A stretch of 64,000 nucleotides of DNA from Caballeronia sordidicola (GTDB lineage: Bacteria > Pseudomonadota > Gammaproteobacteria > Burkholderiales > Burkholderiaceae), in the NCBI RefSeq assembly GCF_000729995.1, contig NZ_JNFG01000009.1, forward strand, positions 186,001 to 250,000. Direction: 5' to 3'. A program made the position numbers and the translations under genes. Numbering within the stretch: the stretch's first letter is position 1; each line of letters opens with the position of its first letter. The notes under the pieces are model-generated. The model ran no database searches and was not told the origin of the DNA. It saw only the letters and a program-made list of their open reading frames with translations. Shown piece after piece: positions 27,942 to 37,182 of the stretch.

Positions 27942-28564
27942 CTAAACATGTTCCAGCAGGACAATTGATGGCGCTGGACGGTCATCTAACACACGGCCGC
28001 CTAGAACTCGTTGACATGGCCTTTCTTCCGAATACGAGGAGTAGATGTTTGACGTCGGAAGACCAGACAGCGAATAGGTGACGCTTGGTGGAGTACGTGT
28101 GAACCGTTGCTGCCCGAGCGCGGCCGGGCTCGCGATATGTGGACGCTCGCCGATAGACGACTTCGTGACATTAAATAGTATTCTGTCGAGCCGTGCCTTG
28201 GCATTCCGGGGAAAACCTGCCGCAGAAAATGTGGCTTCTGCAGCGGCATGAAGCGCCGGCGCCGACTGCGGCTCCCGTTGGACAACGGCGTACGAGAGCG
28301 CCAGCATCTGGCGCTGCTTGCCTGATTGAGTGGATATAATGCGATTGCTCGTGCCGTGTGAACGTCGATGGCGCGCGCGTAGCAAACCCCCGGGGTCGAA
28401 CAAAGCACCCCGAAAGCCCGATCAACCGGGGCCAGCTCGTTAGCAAGCGGCATATCGCGGTAGACCGTCAAGGCATCGCGCCAGCCCTCGCGGTCAATGT
28501 TGACCAACCGGCATAACTCGACAGTGTCTGCCGCAGTGCTTAATGCGATATCACGGGTGATACG
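27942..28564 (-). pseudogene. Decayed gene of unknown function
   Basis: Two overlapping minus-strand frames each look protein-like for part of their length: from 28564 the frame reads TVELCRLVNIDREGWRDALT and on to about 28355, while from about 28330 a different frame carries KQRQMLALSYAVVQREPQSA and RNAKARLDRILFNVTKSS, ending at 27942. A frameshift near 28340 would join them into one product of about 200 residues. The first frame begins at a stop codon (28565-28567), so the N-terminus is also missing or shifted. I do not recognise the family. It stands between the envelope genes and the imine-reductase unit and may mark an old insertion. Confidence 0.35.
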
Positions 28565-28679
28565 TCAAGCCCGTTCGGCCGCGGCAGCGCGGACACGTTA
28601 CCGACCGGCAAACGGTGCGGCTCGCCGCGTTTCTTGCATCACAATCGGTTACGGCTAACTGAGAGCCCCGAAACCTACG

Positions 28680-29561
28680 TCACGGTGTACTCTTCACTGC
28701 ACGATACATGGTTGCGATATCGTTGGGCCCATCACCCGCCTTTTGAGCCCTTTCTAGATATGCTATGTATGCGTTCGTCACCTTGCACACCATGTTTTCG
28801 GCCTTGTAGGCATCGCGCACTACCAACTGCCCCGCATGGTGTACATCAATAGACGCCTGCTCCCCAGAGTAGTCTTCGGACTTGATACGGCGCGTTGCAT
28901 CCGGTAGTGCTTCATTCAGTACCTCGAGCATTATTTTCGAAGTCTCTCGAAACGCTTCCGGGGTTACGCCCGCCCGTTCAGCCAGCGCAGCGCCCTCGAA
29001 AAATGATGCAACGCAACCGAAGTAGAACGCGTACAGCGCAAGATAAATCGTCGGCGCTGTGCCGGGGTCACTTCCAAGATAGCGAACATTGCCGCCGAGG
29101 AACGCCAGCGCTTCCTTATGCTCTTCAAAGGCCGCTGCGTTGCCTGAATACAATACAGATGTCGCTGGCTTTCCGATATCGCGCGGATAGCACATGATTC
29201 CGCCATCAATGTAACTCCCCCCGCTGGATTCGACGAACTTAGAAATAGCTCGGGCCTCGTCCACGCTTCCCGTACTGAGGTTCACAACAGTCTTGCCTGC
29301 GAGCGATGAGGCGACGTCGGCCTGCTGCAGCAACGCAGCAGCCACTGATTTGTCTATGGTGCATATAACAATCAATGGGCTTGCAGCTACGGCAGCCGCG
29401 GCGTTCTTTGCACCGGATGCCCCGTCCTTGACAACCACATCCATCCGGGCCGCGGTACGGTTCCAGACAGTAAGACTGAAGCCGCCCCGAATAAAGGCTT
29501 GAGCTAATGCAGTGCCCATTGCTCCGAGCCCGATAAGCGCCACCGTTCGTACCTTTGACAT
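28680..29561 (-). CDS. Imine-reductase-like NADPH oxidoreductase (IRED/RedAm family)
   Basis: A 293-residue protein of the beta-hydroxyacid dehydrogenase superfamily with GLGAMGTALA at 11-20, TVWNRT at 31-36 (Arg suggests NADPH) and, unlike hydroxyisobutyrate dehydrogenases, the IRED-type stretch DGGIMCYPRDIGKP at 119-132 with VLYSG. In the helix after SDPGTAP, the position that is Asp or Tyr in IREDs appears to be Tyr173, the Tyr type often linked to (S)-selectivity. The ATG at 29561 has GGAAG upstream. Together with three transaminases this points to amine or cyclic-imine chemistry. A 3-hydroxyisobutyrate dehydrogenase role is less likely, because the usual substrate Lys motif is not apparent. 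Confidence 0.75.
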   Translation of the reverse strand: MSKVRTVALIGLGAMGTALAQAFIRGGFSLTVWNRTAARMDVVVKDGASGAKNAAAAVAASPLIVICTIDKSVAAALLQQADVASSLAGKTVVNLSTGSVDEARAISKFVESSGGSYIDGGIMCYPRDIGKPATSVLYSGNAAAFEEHKEALAFLGGNVRYLGSDPGTAPTIYLALYAFYFGCVASFFEGAALAERAGVTPEAFRETSKIMLEVLNEALPDATRRIKSEDYSGEQASIDVHHAGQLVVRDAYKAENMVCKVTNAYIAYLERAQKAGDGPNDIATMYRAVKSTP

Positions 29562-29714
29562 TGAAGCTTCCAATTTAATCGCGCTGCCTGTGGTGAAATC
29601 GCCGATCGAACCAACCAACGCCGCCGTAACGGTGTCCTTGATTTGAACTGTCGCCGCAGTAGCGGACCATCGAAGTAGCGCGAAATTGATAAGAGCGAAA
29701 GGTCGCCAAGAACG

Positions 29715-31223
29715 TCACAAAGCGACCGTTACAGCCCCTCTGTCGGGTTGCTGACTCAGCGTTGCTCTACTCATTGCCCCCCCGCTGGCCGTATAACCGC
29801 CCCTACGCAGCGGAATGAGAATAGCCTTGACCGCAACGAAATACGCCAAGCCTGCGAGCACAATCATCGGGAGAGACGCGCCCAGATATTTGAACGGGCC
29901 GCTCGAGTCGGATGTGACCGGGTTGTAAAGCAAGAGATAGCCCCAGGTTGACGCGCCTGTGATAACGACAGCGATCCAGTTCACACCACCCCAGAACTCA
30001 TACTTGCTTCCCTTCGTTGCGAAGAGATGAGCCGGATCCAGTTGCTCGTTCCGGAGAAAGAAGTAGTCGACCAGCGTGATGCCAGTCACGCCGACGAACA
30101 TCACGCCGTTGTATGAAAGCCAACTCATGACGGCGGATAGTAACCACTCCGTTCTAAATGCGAAGTAAATCCCAGGGAGTAGCATTAGCGCGAGCAGAAG
30201 TTCCCATTTGATTTGGGCGAAAAACTTGACCTGCTGGATTGAAACCCCGGCTAGATAAATCATCACGACCATCGTCGCAATGTTTGCCATAAGAACGACC
30301 GCCATCGTGGCGCTGCCGAGAATCGGACCCGCCAGGGCAATCATCCAAATCGTCGGGTCGTGGGTTCCAGCACTGATGGCAGCAAGCGCAGCAACAGAAG
30401 AGACGAAAGCCGCACCCATCAGTCCTACGCCAATTATCGACGGCCCCATGATGTGCCCCCGGCGCTTCACGAGACGCGTCAGACCACCCATCACCGGCCA
30501 CCAAGTCATCGCATTTGACATGCCAAATTCAACCGCCAAGGCTAAGCCACGCGTCTTGTCATGCGTAAGCATTTTGTCGGCAGACAGTTGGTTTATCCAA
30601 AGCGAGTGCAAACCAAACCGATGAATCAAGATTCCGAACATCATCACCGTAATCAGCATGTGCAAAGGCCCGATATAGCCGTTGAGTCGCTCGAACAGTT
30701 TTGGTCCTTTGCAAGCAATTAGCCAGACCAGGAGGAGTGACGCAAGCGCTACCCCAATCACCAACTTCTCATGTGCCCCACCTATCGCGCCTGCACCTGT
30801 CACGGATGCGGCAATGTTCGCTGCGCCGCGAGACGTTAAGGCTTCAACGACAAAAGACCAACCTATCAGCGTCGCGAGCAGTCCGAGCAACGGGACAACG
30901 ATGCCCCGATAGCCAAAGCACGACTTGGCTGTGTCAATGACGTCGGTCCCGTACTTGTAGCTCGGGACGCCTGATGCCAGTGAAACAATTGCCATGCCGA
31001 TAACAAGGCCGATGACATAGCCCATGACACCGAGACGCCAGTCGCCGACGTACGGAAGAAACCCGCCGATGAGAAACGCCCATGTCGCGGCACTGAATGC
31101 GCAGCACGTCCACAGGAACGATCCGTAAGTTTTGTAAACACGCTCGCTTGCAAGCACGGGAAGGCGACCCGAAAGCGCCTCTTGCTCGACACTACTGGCG
31201 TGTCCATGATTGGATTCGGTCAT
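29715..31223 (-). CDS. NCS1-family permease (purine/cytosine permease type)
   Basis: A 502-residue inner-membrane transporter with about 12 hydrophobic segments, the first two in the stretch FSAATWAFLIGGFLP and VIGLVIGMAIVSLA. It belongs to the nucleobase:cation symporter 1 family, which imports nucleobases, allantoin, hydantoins, vitamins and some other N-containing compounds with H+ or Na+. The ATG at 31223 has AGGAAC eight bases upstream. A small membrane protein gene ends 11 bases before it, and the imine-reductase gene follows after 153 bases, which favours an N-containing heterocycle or amine as cargo. The substrate is not determined by sequence. Confidence 0.85.
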   Translation of the reverse strand: MTESNHGHASSVEQEALSGRLPVLASERVYKTYGSFLWTCCAFSAATWAFLIGGFLPYVGDWRLGVMGYVIGLVIGMAIVSLASGVPSYKYGTDVIDTAKSCFGYRGIVVPLLGLLATLIGWSFVVEALTSRGAANIAASVTGAGAIGGAHEKLVIGVALASLLLVWLIACKGPKLFERLNGYIGPLHMLITVMMFGILIHRFGLHSLWINQLSADKMLTHDKTRGLALAVEFGMSNAMTWWPVMGGLTRLVKRRGHIMGPSIIGVGLMGAAFVSSVAALAAISAGTHDPTIWMIALAGPILGSATMAVVLMANIATMVVMIYLAGVSIQQVKFFAQIKWELLLALMLLPGIYFAFRTEWLLSAVMSWLSYNGVMFVGVTGITLVDYFFLRNEQLDPAHLFATKGSKYEFWGGVNWIAVVITGASTWGYLLLYNPVTSDSSGPFKYLGASLPMIVLAGLAYFVAVKAILIPLRRGGYTASGGAMSRATLSQQPDRGAVTVAL

Positions 31224-31234
31224 GGTATTTGTTC

Positions 31235-31453
31235 CTACGAAACAAGGTAGAGCGTGACTATCCAGAGAACAGCTCCGAGAGCGCTCCAGAGCAAACCTTC
31301 GAGCAGCATTGGGCGGCTGGAGGCCCAGCATTCCGAACTGGCGTGCTCGCCTTGTACCATCTCGTTTAACTGATTGACGAGGTCCCGATTTAGCTGGAGC
31401 CCACGGTCGCTCATATCCGGCGAAGCCTCAACGCCTGATGTTGTCATATTCAT
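31235..31453 (-). CDS. Small single-pass membrane protein upstream of the NCS1 permease
   Basis: A 72-residue frame starting at ATG 31453 with an excellent AAGGAG five bases upstream. The N-terminal 48 residues are hydrophilic and helical (DRGLQLNRDLVNQLNEMVQ), and the C-terminus is one hydrophobic helix (LLWSALGAVLWIVTLYLVS). It ends 11 bases before the permease start, so the two are almost surely translated from one message. I do not recognise a family. The layout recalls small accessory subunits of transporters. Confidence 0.6.
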   Translation of the reverse strand: MNMTTSGVEASPDMSDRGLQLNRDLVNQLNEMVQGEHASSECWASSRPMLLEGLLWSALGAVLWIVTLYLVS

Positions 31454-32039
31454 TTCCGCTCCTTGATCCCTAACAGGCTGTTGAAATTTTTCCGCGGTCG
31501 AGTGCCGGGGGAAATTGTTAAGTGCTGACAAGACTCTATAAGCCGCCCGTCCGACTTGGGTAAGATGAGCGCCGCCCGCAAATGGGCTTGATCTCTCAAG
31601 TCGCTTCAGCGCCTGGCAGGATAGTCGTGGTGTCGTAAAACGTCCTCATCGCTATCTGGCCTATCGCGCGATATCCCGCTTTCTAACTTCCCCACCGAGC
31701 CGCCCCGTAAGAAGCCGTTGTCGAAGAAAGGATACGAAGAAGAAAGTCGATGGGCAATTCCGAGTACCCCGCATTCCAGCCTCACTAGCTGCGACCCGAC
31801 CACGCTCAACATCAGATTATTTCAACCAAAAATGAACGGTAATGTGTACCGCGGCCCCAATGACTGTGAATTGCGGCCATCGATATCGAAATAAAGTGAT
31901 TCCGACCCTATGAAGCACCGTTTGACCGAATCAGGTTCCGGTTCGCAGTCAGGCACAACCGGTCCGGGAGGGTATTATCGTCGGTACGAGAAAGATGCCG
32001 CCTAACCATCGCCGTTGGGCGAAGCAGACCAGTCGCGAA
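31454..32039. other. Promoter region of the small-protein/permease unit
   Basis: No supported gene; a 68-codon minus-strand frame at 31606-31812 has no features. The region lies between the NmrA gene terminator and the small membrane protein and should carry the promoter of the latter. No TAGGTCA site is visible. Confidence 0.4.
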
Positions 32040-32072
32040 TAAACCCGACCTGCCAAGGCTTGTTGGCAGGTC
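32040..32072 (-). terminator. Rho-independent terminator after the NmrA-like gene
   Basis: A perfect 10-bp stem, GACCTGCCAA (32047-32056) with TTGGCAGGTC (32063-32072) and a 6-base loop. On the minus strand it is followed by GGGTTTATT. It lies about 38 bases after the stop codon at 32110. Confidence 0.72.
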
Positions 32073-32109
32073 TCCGTCCGGCTGAAGCGAGTGGTCGCTC
32101 CGAGGAGCT

Positions 32110-33012
32110 TTAGATGAATAGTTCTCGATTGGCCGCCAGGTATTGCCTGAGGGTCACCTGCGGGCGCCCGAGGAGACGAGCAACCGTATTCGTCACAGAT
32201 ACACCGTCGTAGTCGCGCGTCTCGTGGCGGAAGTACGTCATTAAAGCGTCAAACTTGTCGCCCATGGCGTCGCGTAGCGGGCGGTCGTCGTCGGCGAGTA
32301 CGACCTCTTCGCCGATCACCTCACCGAGGAGCCTGGTAATCTGAGCGAAATCGATGCGCTCGGTCCCGGTCAGCACGTATTCCTCTCCGCCGTGCTTCGA
32401 TGGGTCTTCCGCCAATATCTTGGCTGCGACCTCCGCGACGTCGGCCTCAGAAATCCATAACCGCGAGGAGTCAGACGAACGCGGCATCGCCAATCGACGC
32501 CTCGCCTTGATTTCAGGTGCGAGGAACCATGGCAGATTGAACATAATCCAGCATGGCACATTTATGTAGGTCATCGGAAGACCACTTGTATCCAAAAGTG
32601 GCTTGGCGATAACGCTTAGATTTGCCCCACATCGCGTTGCCAGAAACTCCGGCGACAGTTGCGCTGCGCTTAGTCCCGGAGGGATAGCAATCAACCTCAC
32701 AACTTGAGAGATGCCGCCAACGGTCTTGACGGCACTGATTATGTTCGGAGTGACAATGCTTTCGTCCGTTGTAAAGTCGGGGACAACAATGAAGACAGAG
32801 TCAACACCCCGCATGGCTTCAACCAGACTGCTCAAGTCATACCAATCTGCTCTAAGAACCTCTGCGTTTGGATAAAGCTCGCGGAGCGAGTCACAACCCG
32901 ACCCGCGGCTGCTTGTCAGCCTCAAACCGACTTCCGGATACTTTTCAGTCAAAACACTTGCAGCCAAGCCGCCAAGGTTTCCGGTCGCCCCGAGAATAAG
33001 CACAGTCTTCAT
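32110..33012 (-). CDS. NmrA-like NAD(P)-binding protein
   Basis: A 300-residue atypical SDR with the N-terminal dinucleotide motif GATGNLGG and a second-strand end LRLTSSR, typical of NmrA/HSCARG and TMR-like proteins. No YxxxK catalytic pair is evident, as in sensor-like or isoflavone-reductase-like members. The ATG at 33012 has AAGGG upstream. It follows a PhyH gene on the same strand after 97 bases. It may be a reductase for a quinone-like or enoyl intermediate, or a redox sensor. The function is not certain. Confidence 0.78.
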   Translation of the reverse strand: MKTVLILGATGNLGGLAASVLTEKYPEVGLRLTSSRGSGCDSLRELYPNAEVLRADWYDLSSLVEAMRGVDSVFIVVPDFTTDESIVTPNIISAVKTVGGISQVVRLIAIPPGLSAAQLSPEFLATRCGANLSVIAKPLLDTSGLPMTYINVPCWIMFNLPWFLAPEIKARRRLAMPRSSDSSRLWISEADVAEVAAKILAEDPSKHGGEEYVLTGTERIDFAQITRLLGEVIGEEVVLADDDRPLRDAMGDKFDALMTYFRHETRDYDGVSVTNTVARLLGRPQVTLRQYLAANRELFI

Positions 33013-33108
33013 AGTTTCCCTTACTCGATAACACTAAGAAATCGTCCACGCAATTGCCGCGCGATATATTGCGACGGCAACGTGAAACGGGCGGCATTAT
33101 CCGGGACC

Positions 33109-33996
33109 CTATGCATTCTCGCCCAGCGGCTCGTTCAGCTTGAGGAAGTCGCCGAGCTCAAGGTAGTCGACCTGCCAAAGGCTACCCCCGCCGAGGGTGG
33201 AGTTGTGAAACGACCGAAAGCCTGCCAGCTGTTGAGCACGCGGGCTAAGCGTACGCGCAATCTCCATCGGAACGACAAACGGATACGCCTCTTCGGGAAC
33301 CAACCATCCCGGACAGAAGGCAAGTGCCATGCCCCGCCGAGGCTTGTTGCTGCGGTTTGCTCCGCCGCCATGCAGCAACTTACCTGAGAAGACCAGAGCG
33401 TCTCCTTTCTCCATCTCCGCTGCGACAGTCTGCTCCGGGTCACCGCGTTCCTCGAAGTCTGACCACTTGTTGCTGCCGGGAATAACACGGGTCGCACCCA
33501 TCTCCTCGGTGTAGTCGGATAACGCAACAAGGCAATTGCACATCACCTCCGGGCCCTCAGGGCCGTACTTTCTGAAAATTGGATAATTCTCGAGGTCGCG
33601 ATGAAGGAACTGTGCTTTTTCTCCAGGTTGGAGCTGGATTACCTGCGCGGCATTCATCCAATATGAATCCGAGGTCCCGAGCATCATCGTGTCGATGTAC
33701 GAGAGCATCGTGGGGTCGTCGAGGATTTCTTCGCGAAACACCTTACTCCGCGCAATCAACTGAGTCATGCGCTTCGTTTGCCGCCCGGCAAATTCCTCCA
33801 TCCACTCATTGCCCTTTACACCCTCGTGCCAATCGTTCAGGAGGGGATCTAACTCAAGGTTCAGGCGTTCTACCTGCTCTGCAAAGAGACCTTGAATGAT
33901 GACGCCGCCATCAGCGTCAATAATCTTTTTCACTTCTACGGCTGGGGTCCCGGCGCGGACTCGTTGCAGCTTTTGACCATTGGATGTTGACGACAC
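33109..33996 (-). CDS. Second PhyH-family Fe(II)/2-oxoglutarate oxygenase
   Basis: A 295-residue paralogue of the protein at 19288-20172: the same HRDLENY facial pair, the later His in LLHGGGANRS and the same GWLVPEEAYPF segment near 235. The start is GTG at 33996 with GGGAG seven bases upstream. It leads a two-gene unit with the NmrA-like gene. The two PhyH proteins are similar from end to end, so they probably act on related molecules or on successive positions of one substrate; they sit in different transcription units, so they may be induced at different times. Confidence 0.85.
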   Translation of the reverse strand: MSSTSNGQKLQRVRAGTPAVEVKKIIDADGGVIIQGLFAEQVERLNLELDPLLNDWHEGVKGNEWMEEFAGRQTKRMTQLIARSKVFREEILDDPTMLSYIDTMMLGTSDSYWMNAAQVIQLQPGEKAQFLHRDLENYPIFRKYGPEGPEVMCNCLVALSDYTEEMGATRVIPGSNKWSDFEERGDPEQTVAAEMEKGDALVFSGKLLHGGGANRSNKPRRGMALAFCPGWLVPEEAYPFVVPMEIARTLSPRAQQLAGFRSFHNSTLGGGSLWQVDYLELGDFLKLNEPLGENA

Positions 33997-34309
33997 GGTG
34001 CAGCTCCCGGAGAATTGATGATGGAACGTTCACGAGGGCGCATAGCGTTCTTCATCGAGAACAGCGTATGCTGTGAACAGACGAACAAGGTGTTCTGATT
34101 CGCGTGAAAAGTTTAGTCTTGCGGGAATCAATAGCAATGTGAGACAAGGCCATTTTGACGTTCGAAGGTGCTCGACGAAATGGTCTCTCTTTGCTTTTTA
34201 AGCTAACTCACTGCCCTCTTTCGCAATGAGATCGGGCGAAAAGACCTGAGTCTCGCCAAGTGAGAATTGGACTTGAATTTACTTAGCTGTATTTATCAGA
34301 AAAAAGGCG
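33997..34309. other. Promoter region of the second PhyH unit
   Basis: No gene is seen. The gap separates the PhyH start from the stop of the PAS/chemoreceptor-like gene on the same strand; GGC-TGAC-GCC followed by six T residues at that stop may act as a weak terminator. Confidence 0.4.
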
Positions 34310-34996
34310 TCAGCCCGCCATAGTCGAGCGAACCTTGGTCGCACTGATAGAAATACGCTTGGCGAGCTTATCCGTTCCGTCAGCTAACAGTTTCATCTCG
34401 CTCGCCACAACCGAGAATCCGCGGCCGCTATCCCCAGCTCGCGCAGCTTCCACGCGTGCGTTGAACGACAATAGAGACAAGGTTCGTATGGTGGTGAGTA
34501 TCTCGTCGGCGTCCGAGAGAATCGCGGCAGTGCCGGTTGAGAGGGCCTCCAAACGCTGAGCATTCTTCATTTCTGCCGCTCGCTCTCCTTCGACACCAAG
34601 AACCAACCCCTCCACGTAAAGCAGATTCCCGGATTCGTCAAACACGCCTCCCCCCACTTCGCGGACCCAAACTGACGTTCCAGACTTTGTCCTGAGTCGA
34701 TAGTCAACGGTCCATGGCACGCGACGCTTTAGCGCATCATCAAGCATCTCGCTCAAGTGCGCTACATCGCTGTGTTCCAGTAGGTCGGCAAGACACCGAC
34801 TCTTACCCGAGAGAAAATCCGTGGATGGATATCCGGTCAGCGTCTCTATTGAAGGACTCAGATAGATGGCTGAAAATTGATTGTCATTCTTGCAGCGGTA
34901 CAAGAAACCGTTAATCCGACCTGTGATGCTTCTTAGCATCTCGAACTCGGTATCCGTTTCGTCTTTCTTGGCAGGAGCAGTTGTTTTTTGATGCAT
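34310..34996 (-). CDS. Short soluble PAS protein with a truncated chemoreceptor signalling tip
   Basis: A 228-residue protein with no membrane segment. Residues about 20-140 form a PAS domain (GFLYRCKNDNQFSAIYLSPS, then the YRLRTKSGTSVWVREVG end of a PAS_3/PAC unit). Residues about 150-228 match part of a methyl-accepting signalling domain (LSLLSFNARVEAARAGDSG, GRGFSVVASEMKLLAD). A full chemoreceptor module needs about 200-250 residues of coiled coil; here only about 80 remain. Similar small PAS-MCP proteins could join receptor arrays or act as energy or oxygen sensors. The protein ends cleanly, so it may be functional rather than broken. Confidence 0.75.
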   Translation of the reverse strand: MHQKTTAPAKKDETDTEFEMLRSITGRINGFLYRCKNDNQFSAIYLSPSIETLTGYPSTDFLSGKSRCLADLLEHSDVAHLSEMLDDALKRRVPWTVDYRLRTKSGTSVWVREVGGGVFDESGNLLYVEGLVLGVEGERAAEMKNAQRLEALSTGTAAILSDADEILTTIRTLSLLSFNARVEAARAGDSGRGFSVVASEMKLLADGTDKLAKRISISATKVRSTMAG

Positions 34997-35346
34997 TGCA
35001 GTCAGTTTCGCGTTGGTGCGCCGACCTCATACCCGCTTCACTGCAACGTAGAGAATGGGCGAATGGTTATCGAGTCTCTATATGATTTACAGAGACCACG
35101 GATGCTATCCAGGACGCAGCCAGCACCTCCGAATCATCAACACCGAGTGAGAGTCAATGGTCTACCTAGCGCCGCGTCTGCAGGCAATTGCAACAGCATA
35201 GGGCACAACGTTCGCCAGCAACATGTGAGGAGCGGCCACGGCGGCGACAATCCAGAACAACAAGAGGCAGCACATCTCAAAACGAGAGACTGCAGACAAA
35301 CCCTAGAATTGATGCGCCGCGCGCCTGCGTTACCCATGCGCTACTC
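34997..35346. other. Gap between acyl-CoA dehydrogenase and PAS protein genes
   Basis: A 350-base gap with only short shadow frames. It should hold the promoter of the PAS protein gene. No operator or hairpin is recognised. Confidence 0.4.
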
Positions 35347-37182
35347 TCAAAACCACTCGTTCTGCATCTCCAGACAGGCAACGCTTAGGGGTTCGAGCAC
35401 AGCCAGCATGGAAGAGACCTTCGGAAGTTCCCATTCGAAGAAATACTTGCACGCCTGTAATTTCCCACGATAAAAGTTCGCGTCTGAATCATCGATCGCT
35501 TCTTTAAGCGCACGCTCGGCAACCGTCGCCTGCTGCAGCCATATCCACGACACGACGACATGACCAAATGCTTCCATAAAACTCGATGCATTTGCGAGCT
35601 GTCGTTCACGACCCGATTCCTCTTGAAGACGCGCTCCCACAGAGGCGACGCGCGCCATAACGGTCCTCAAACTTTCGGCGTATTTCTTCAGGGCCACGAT
35701 GAGAAGCGCAGAGTCGACTACCGCGGCAACTTCCGAGGCAAAAGTTTGAACGAGCTCACCGCCTCGCATCGGGAATTTTCGACCCAGCAAATCGATGGCT
35801 TGAACGCCGTGCGTCCCCTCATGAATCTGGTTCAAACGGTTATCACGATAGAATTGTTCTACGTTGTAATCTCGCGTGTAGCCGTATCCGCCATGCACCT
35901 GAATCGCGAGGGTGTTAGCCTCGAGGCACCACTGAGACGGCCAGCTTTTTGTAATAGGCGTAAGCAAATCAAGTAGATGTCCAGCGCGGATACGCGCTTG
36001 CTCATCTGGTGCCGTCTGCTGCTCATCCACGAGTCTCGCGCTATAGAAAGCCAGCGCCAACCCGCCCTCTGCGTAGGCCTTCTGCGCAAGAAGCATCCTT
36101 TTCACGTCGGCGTGGTCAATAATCGGTACCTGGGCGCCTCCCGCCGACGTCCCCTTGCTTGAGGCCGCACGGCCCTGCCGGCGCGTTCGTGCGTAGTCGA
36201 CAGAATGCAGATAACCGGTATAGCCAAGCGCTGCCGCCACCAGCCCCACGCCAATCCGAGCTTCATTCATCATGTGAAACATGTAGCCCAAGCCACGTCC
36301 AACCTCGCCCACGAGGTACCCCTCCGCACCGGCTTGGCCTCGTGGCATGTACTTACCCTCGCCAAAATTGAGTAAGCAGTTAGTAGTACCCCGGTATCCC
36401 ATCTTGTGGTTGAGTCCCGCCACCGCGACGTCGTTGCGCTGCTTCTGCGTGCCGTCCGAGTCCACTATAAACTTTGGCACGGCGAACAGAGAGATACCGG
36501 AAACGCCAGCCGGCAATTTCCCTGTTTCGTCGGGAATTTTGGCAAGCACGAGATGGACAATGTTCTCCGAAATATTGTGGTCACCTCCGGAAATCCACAT
36601 CTTGTTTCCGGAGACCCTGTAGGTGCCATCGAGCTGTGCGACCGCACGGGTTGTGATGTCAGCAAGTGACGAGCCAGCTTGAGGTTCCGACAAGCACATC
36701 GTGCCTAACGCCTTTCCTCTTAGAAGGTCGGTTGCAAAGCGTGTAACGAGATTCTCCCCGCCGTATTCCAGCAACAGATTGACATTCGCAGCCGTCAGGA
36801 ACAGATAACCCGAAGTGGAGGCATTGGCAGCCATGGAGAAGGCCATCCCCGCTCGCTCGACGACGTTTGGGAGTTGCATTCCACCAAGGTCGTAATCGTG
36901 GACTGCCGCGAGCAGTCCCGCATCTGCAAAGGCGCGAACTGCAGTAATTATTTCCGGGTTGACGGTAACCACTTCACCGTCATAGGACGGCTCAACCTGG
37001 TCATTCTTTTTATTGTGCGGAGCGAAGAGTTCCGTCGCAACCTCCTCGTATGTATCGAGGGCGGCATCGAACGTTTCTTTCGAATGGTCCGCGAATCGCT
37101 CGCGATTGTTGAGAGACTCAACCGCGAGCCACTCATACAGCATGAAATTGATATCGCGACGGGACAGAATCAGAGAATTCAT
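35347..37182 (-). CDS. Acyl-CoA dehydrogenase with C-terminal extension (DmdC/FadE5-like)
   Basis: A 611-residue FAD enzyme that introduces a 2,3-double bond in an acyl-CoA and passes electrons to ETF. The substrate and FAD regions [12 protein letters not shown] near 160 and [15 protein letters not shown] near 190 are clear, as are the [19 protein letters not shown] helix near 440 and a C-terminal domain of the ACDH_C kind. The ATG at 37182 overlaps the thiolase stop in an ATGA arrangement, so the two are translationally coupled. It is the last gene of a three-gene beta-oxidation unit. Members of this long branch include the 3-methylmercaptopropionyl-CoA dehydrogenase; the actual chain is unknown. 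Confidence 0.88.
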   Translation of the reverse strand: MNSLILSRRDINFMLYEWLAVESLNNRERFADHSKETFDAALDTYEEVATELFAPHNKKNDQVEPSYDGEVVTVNPEIITAVRAFADAGLLAAVHDYDLGGMQLPNVVERAGMAFSMAANASTSGYLFLTAANVNLLLEYGGENLVTRFATDLLRGKALGTMCLSEPQAGSSLADITTRAVAQLDGTYRVSGNKMWISGGDHNISENIVHLVLAKIPDETGKLPAGVSGISLFAVPKFIVDSDGTQKQRNDVAVAGLNHKMGYRGTTNCLLNFGEGKYMPRGQAGAEGYLVGEVGRGLGYMFHMMNEARIGVGLVAAALGYTGYLHSVDYARTRRQGRAASSKGTSAGGAQVPIIDHADVKRMLLAQKAYAEGGLALAFYSARLVDEQQTAPDEQARIRAGHLLDLLTPITKSWPSQWCLEANTLAIQVHGGYGYTRDYNVEQFYRDNRLNQIHEGTHGVQAIDLLGRKFPMRGGELVQTFASEVAAVVDSALLIVALKKYAESLRTVMARVASVGARLQEESGRERQLANASSFMEAFGHVVVSWIWLQQATVAERALKEAIDDSDANFYRGKLQACKYFFEWELPKVSSMLAVLEPLSVACLEMQNEWF

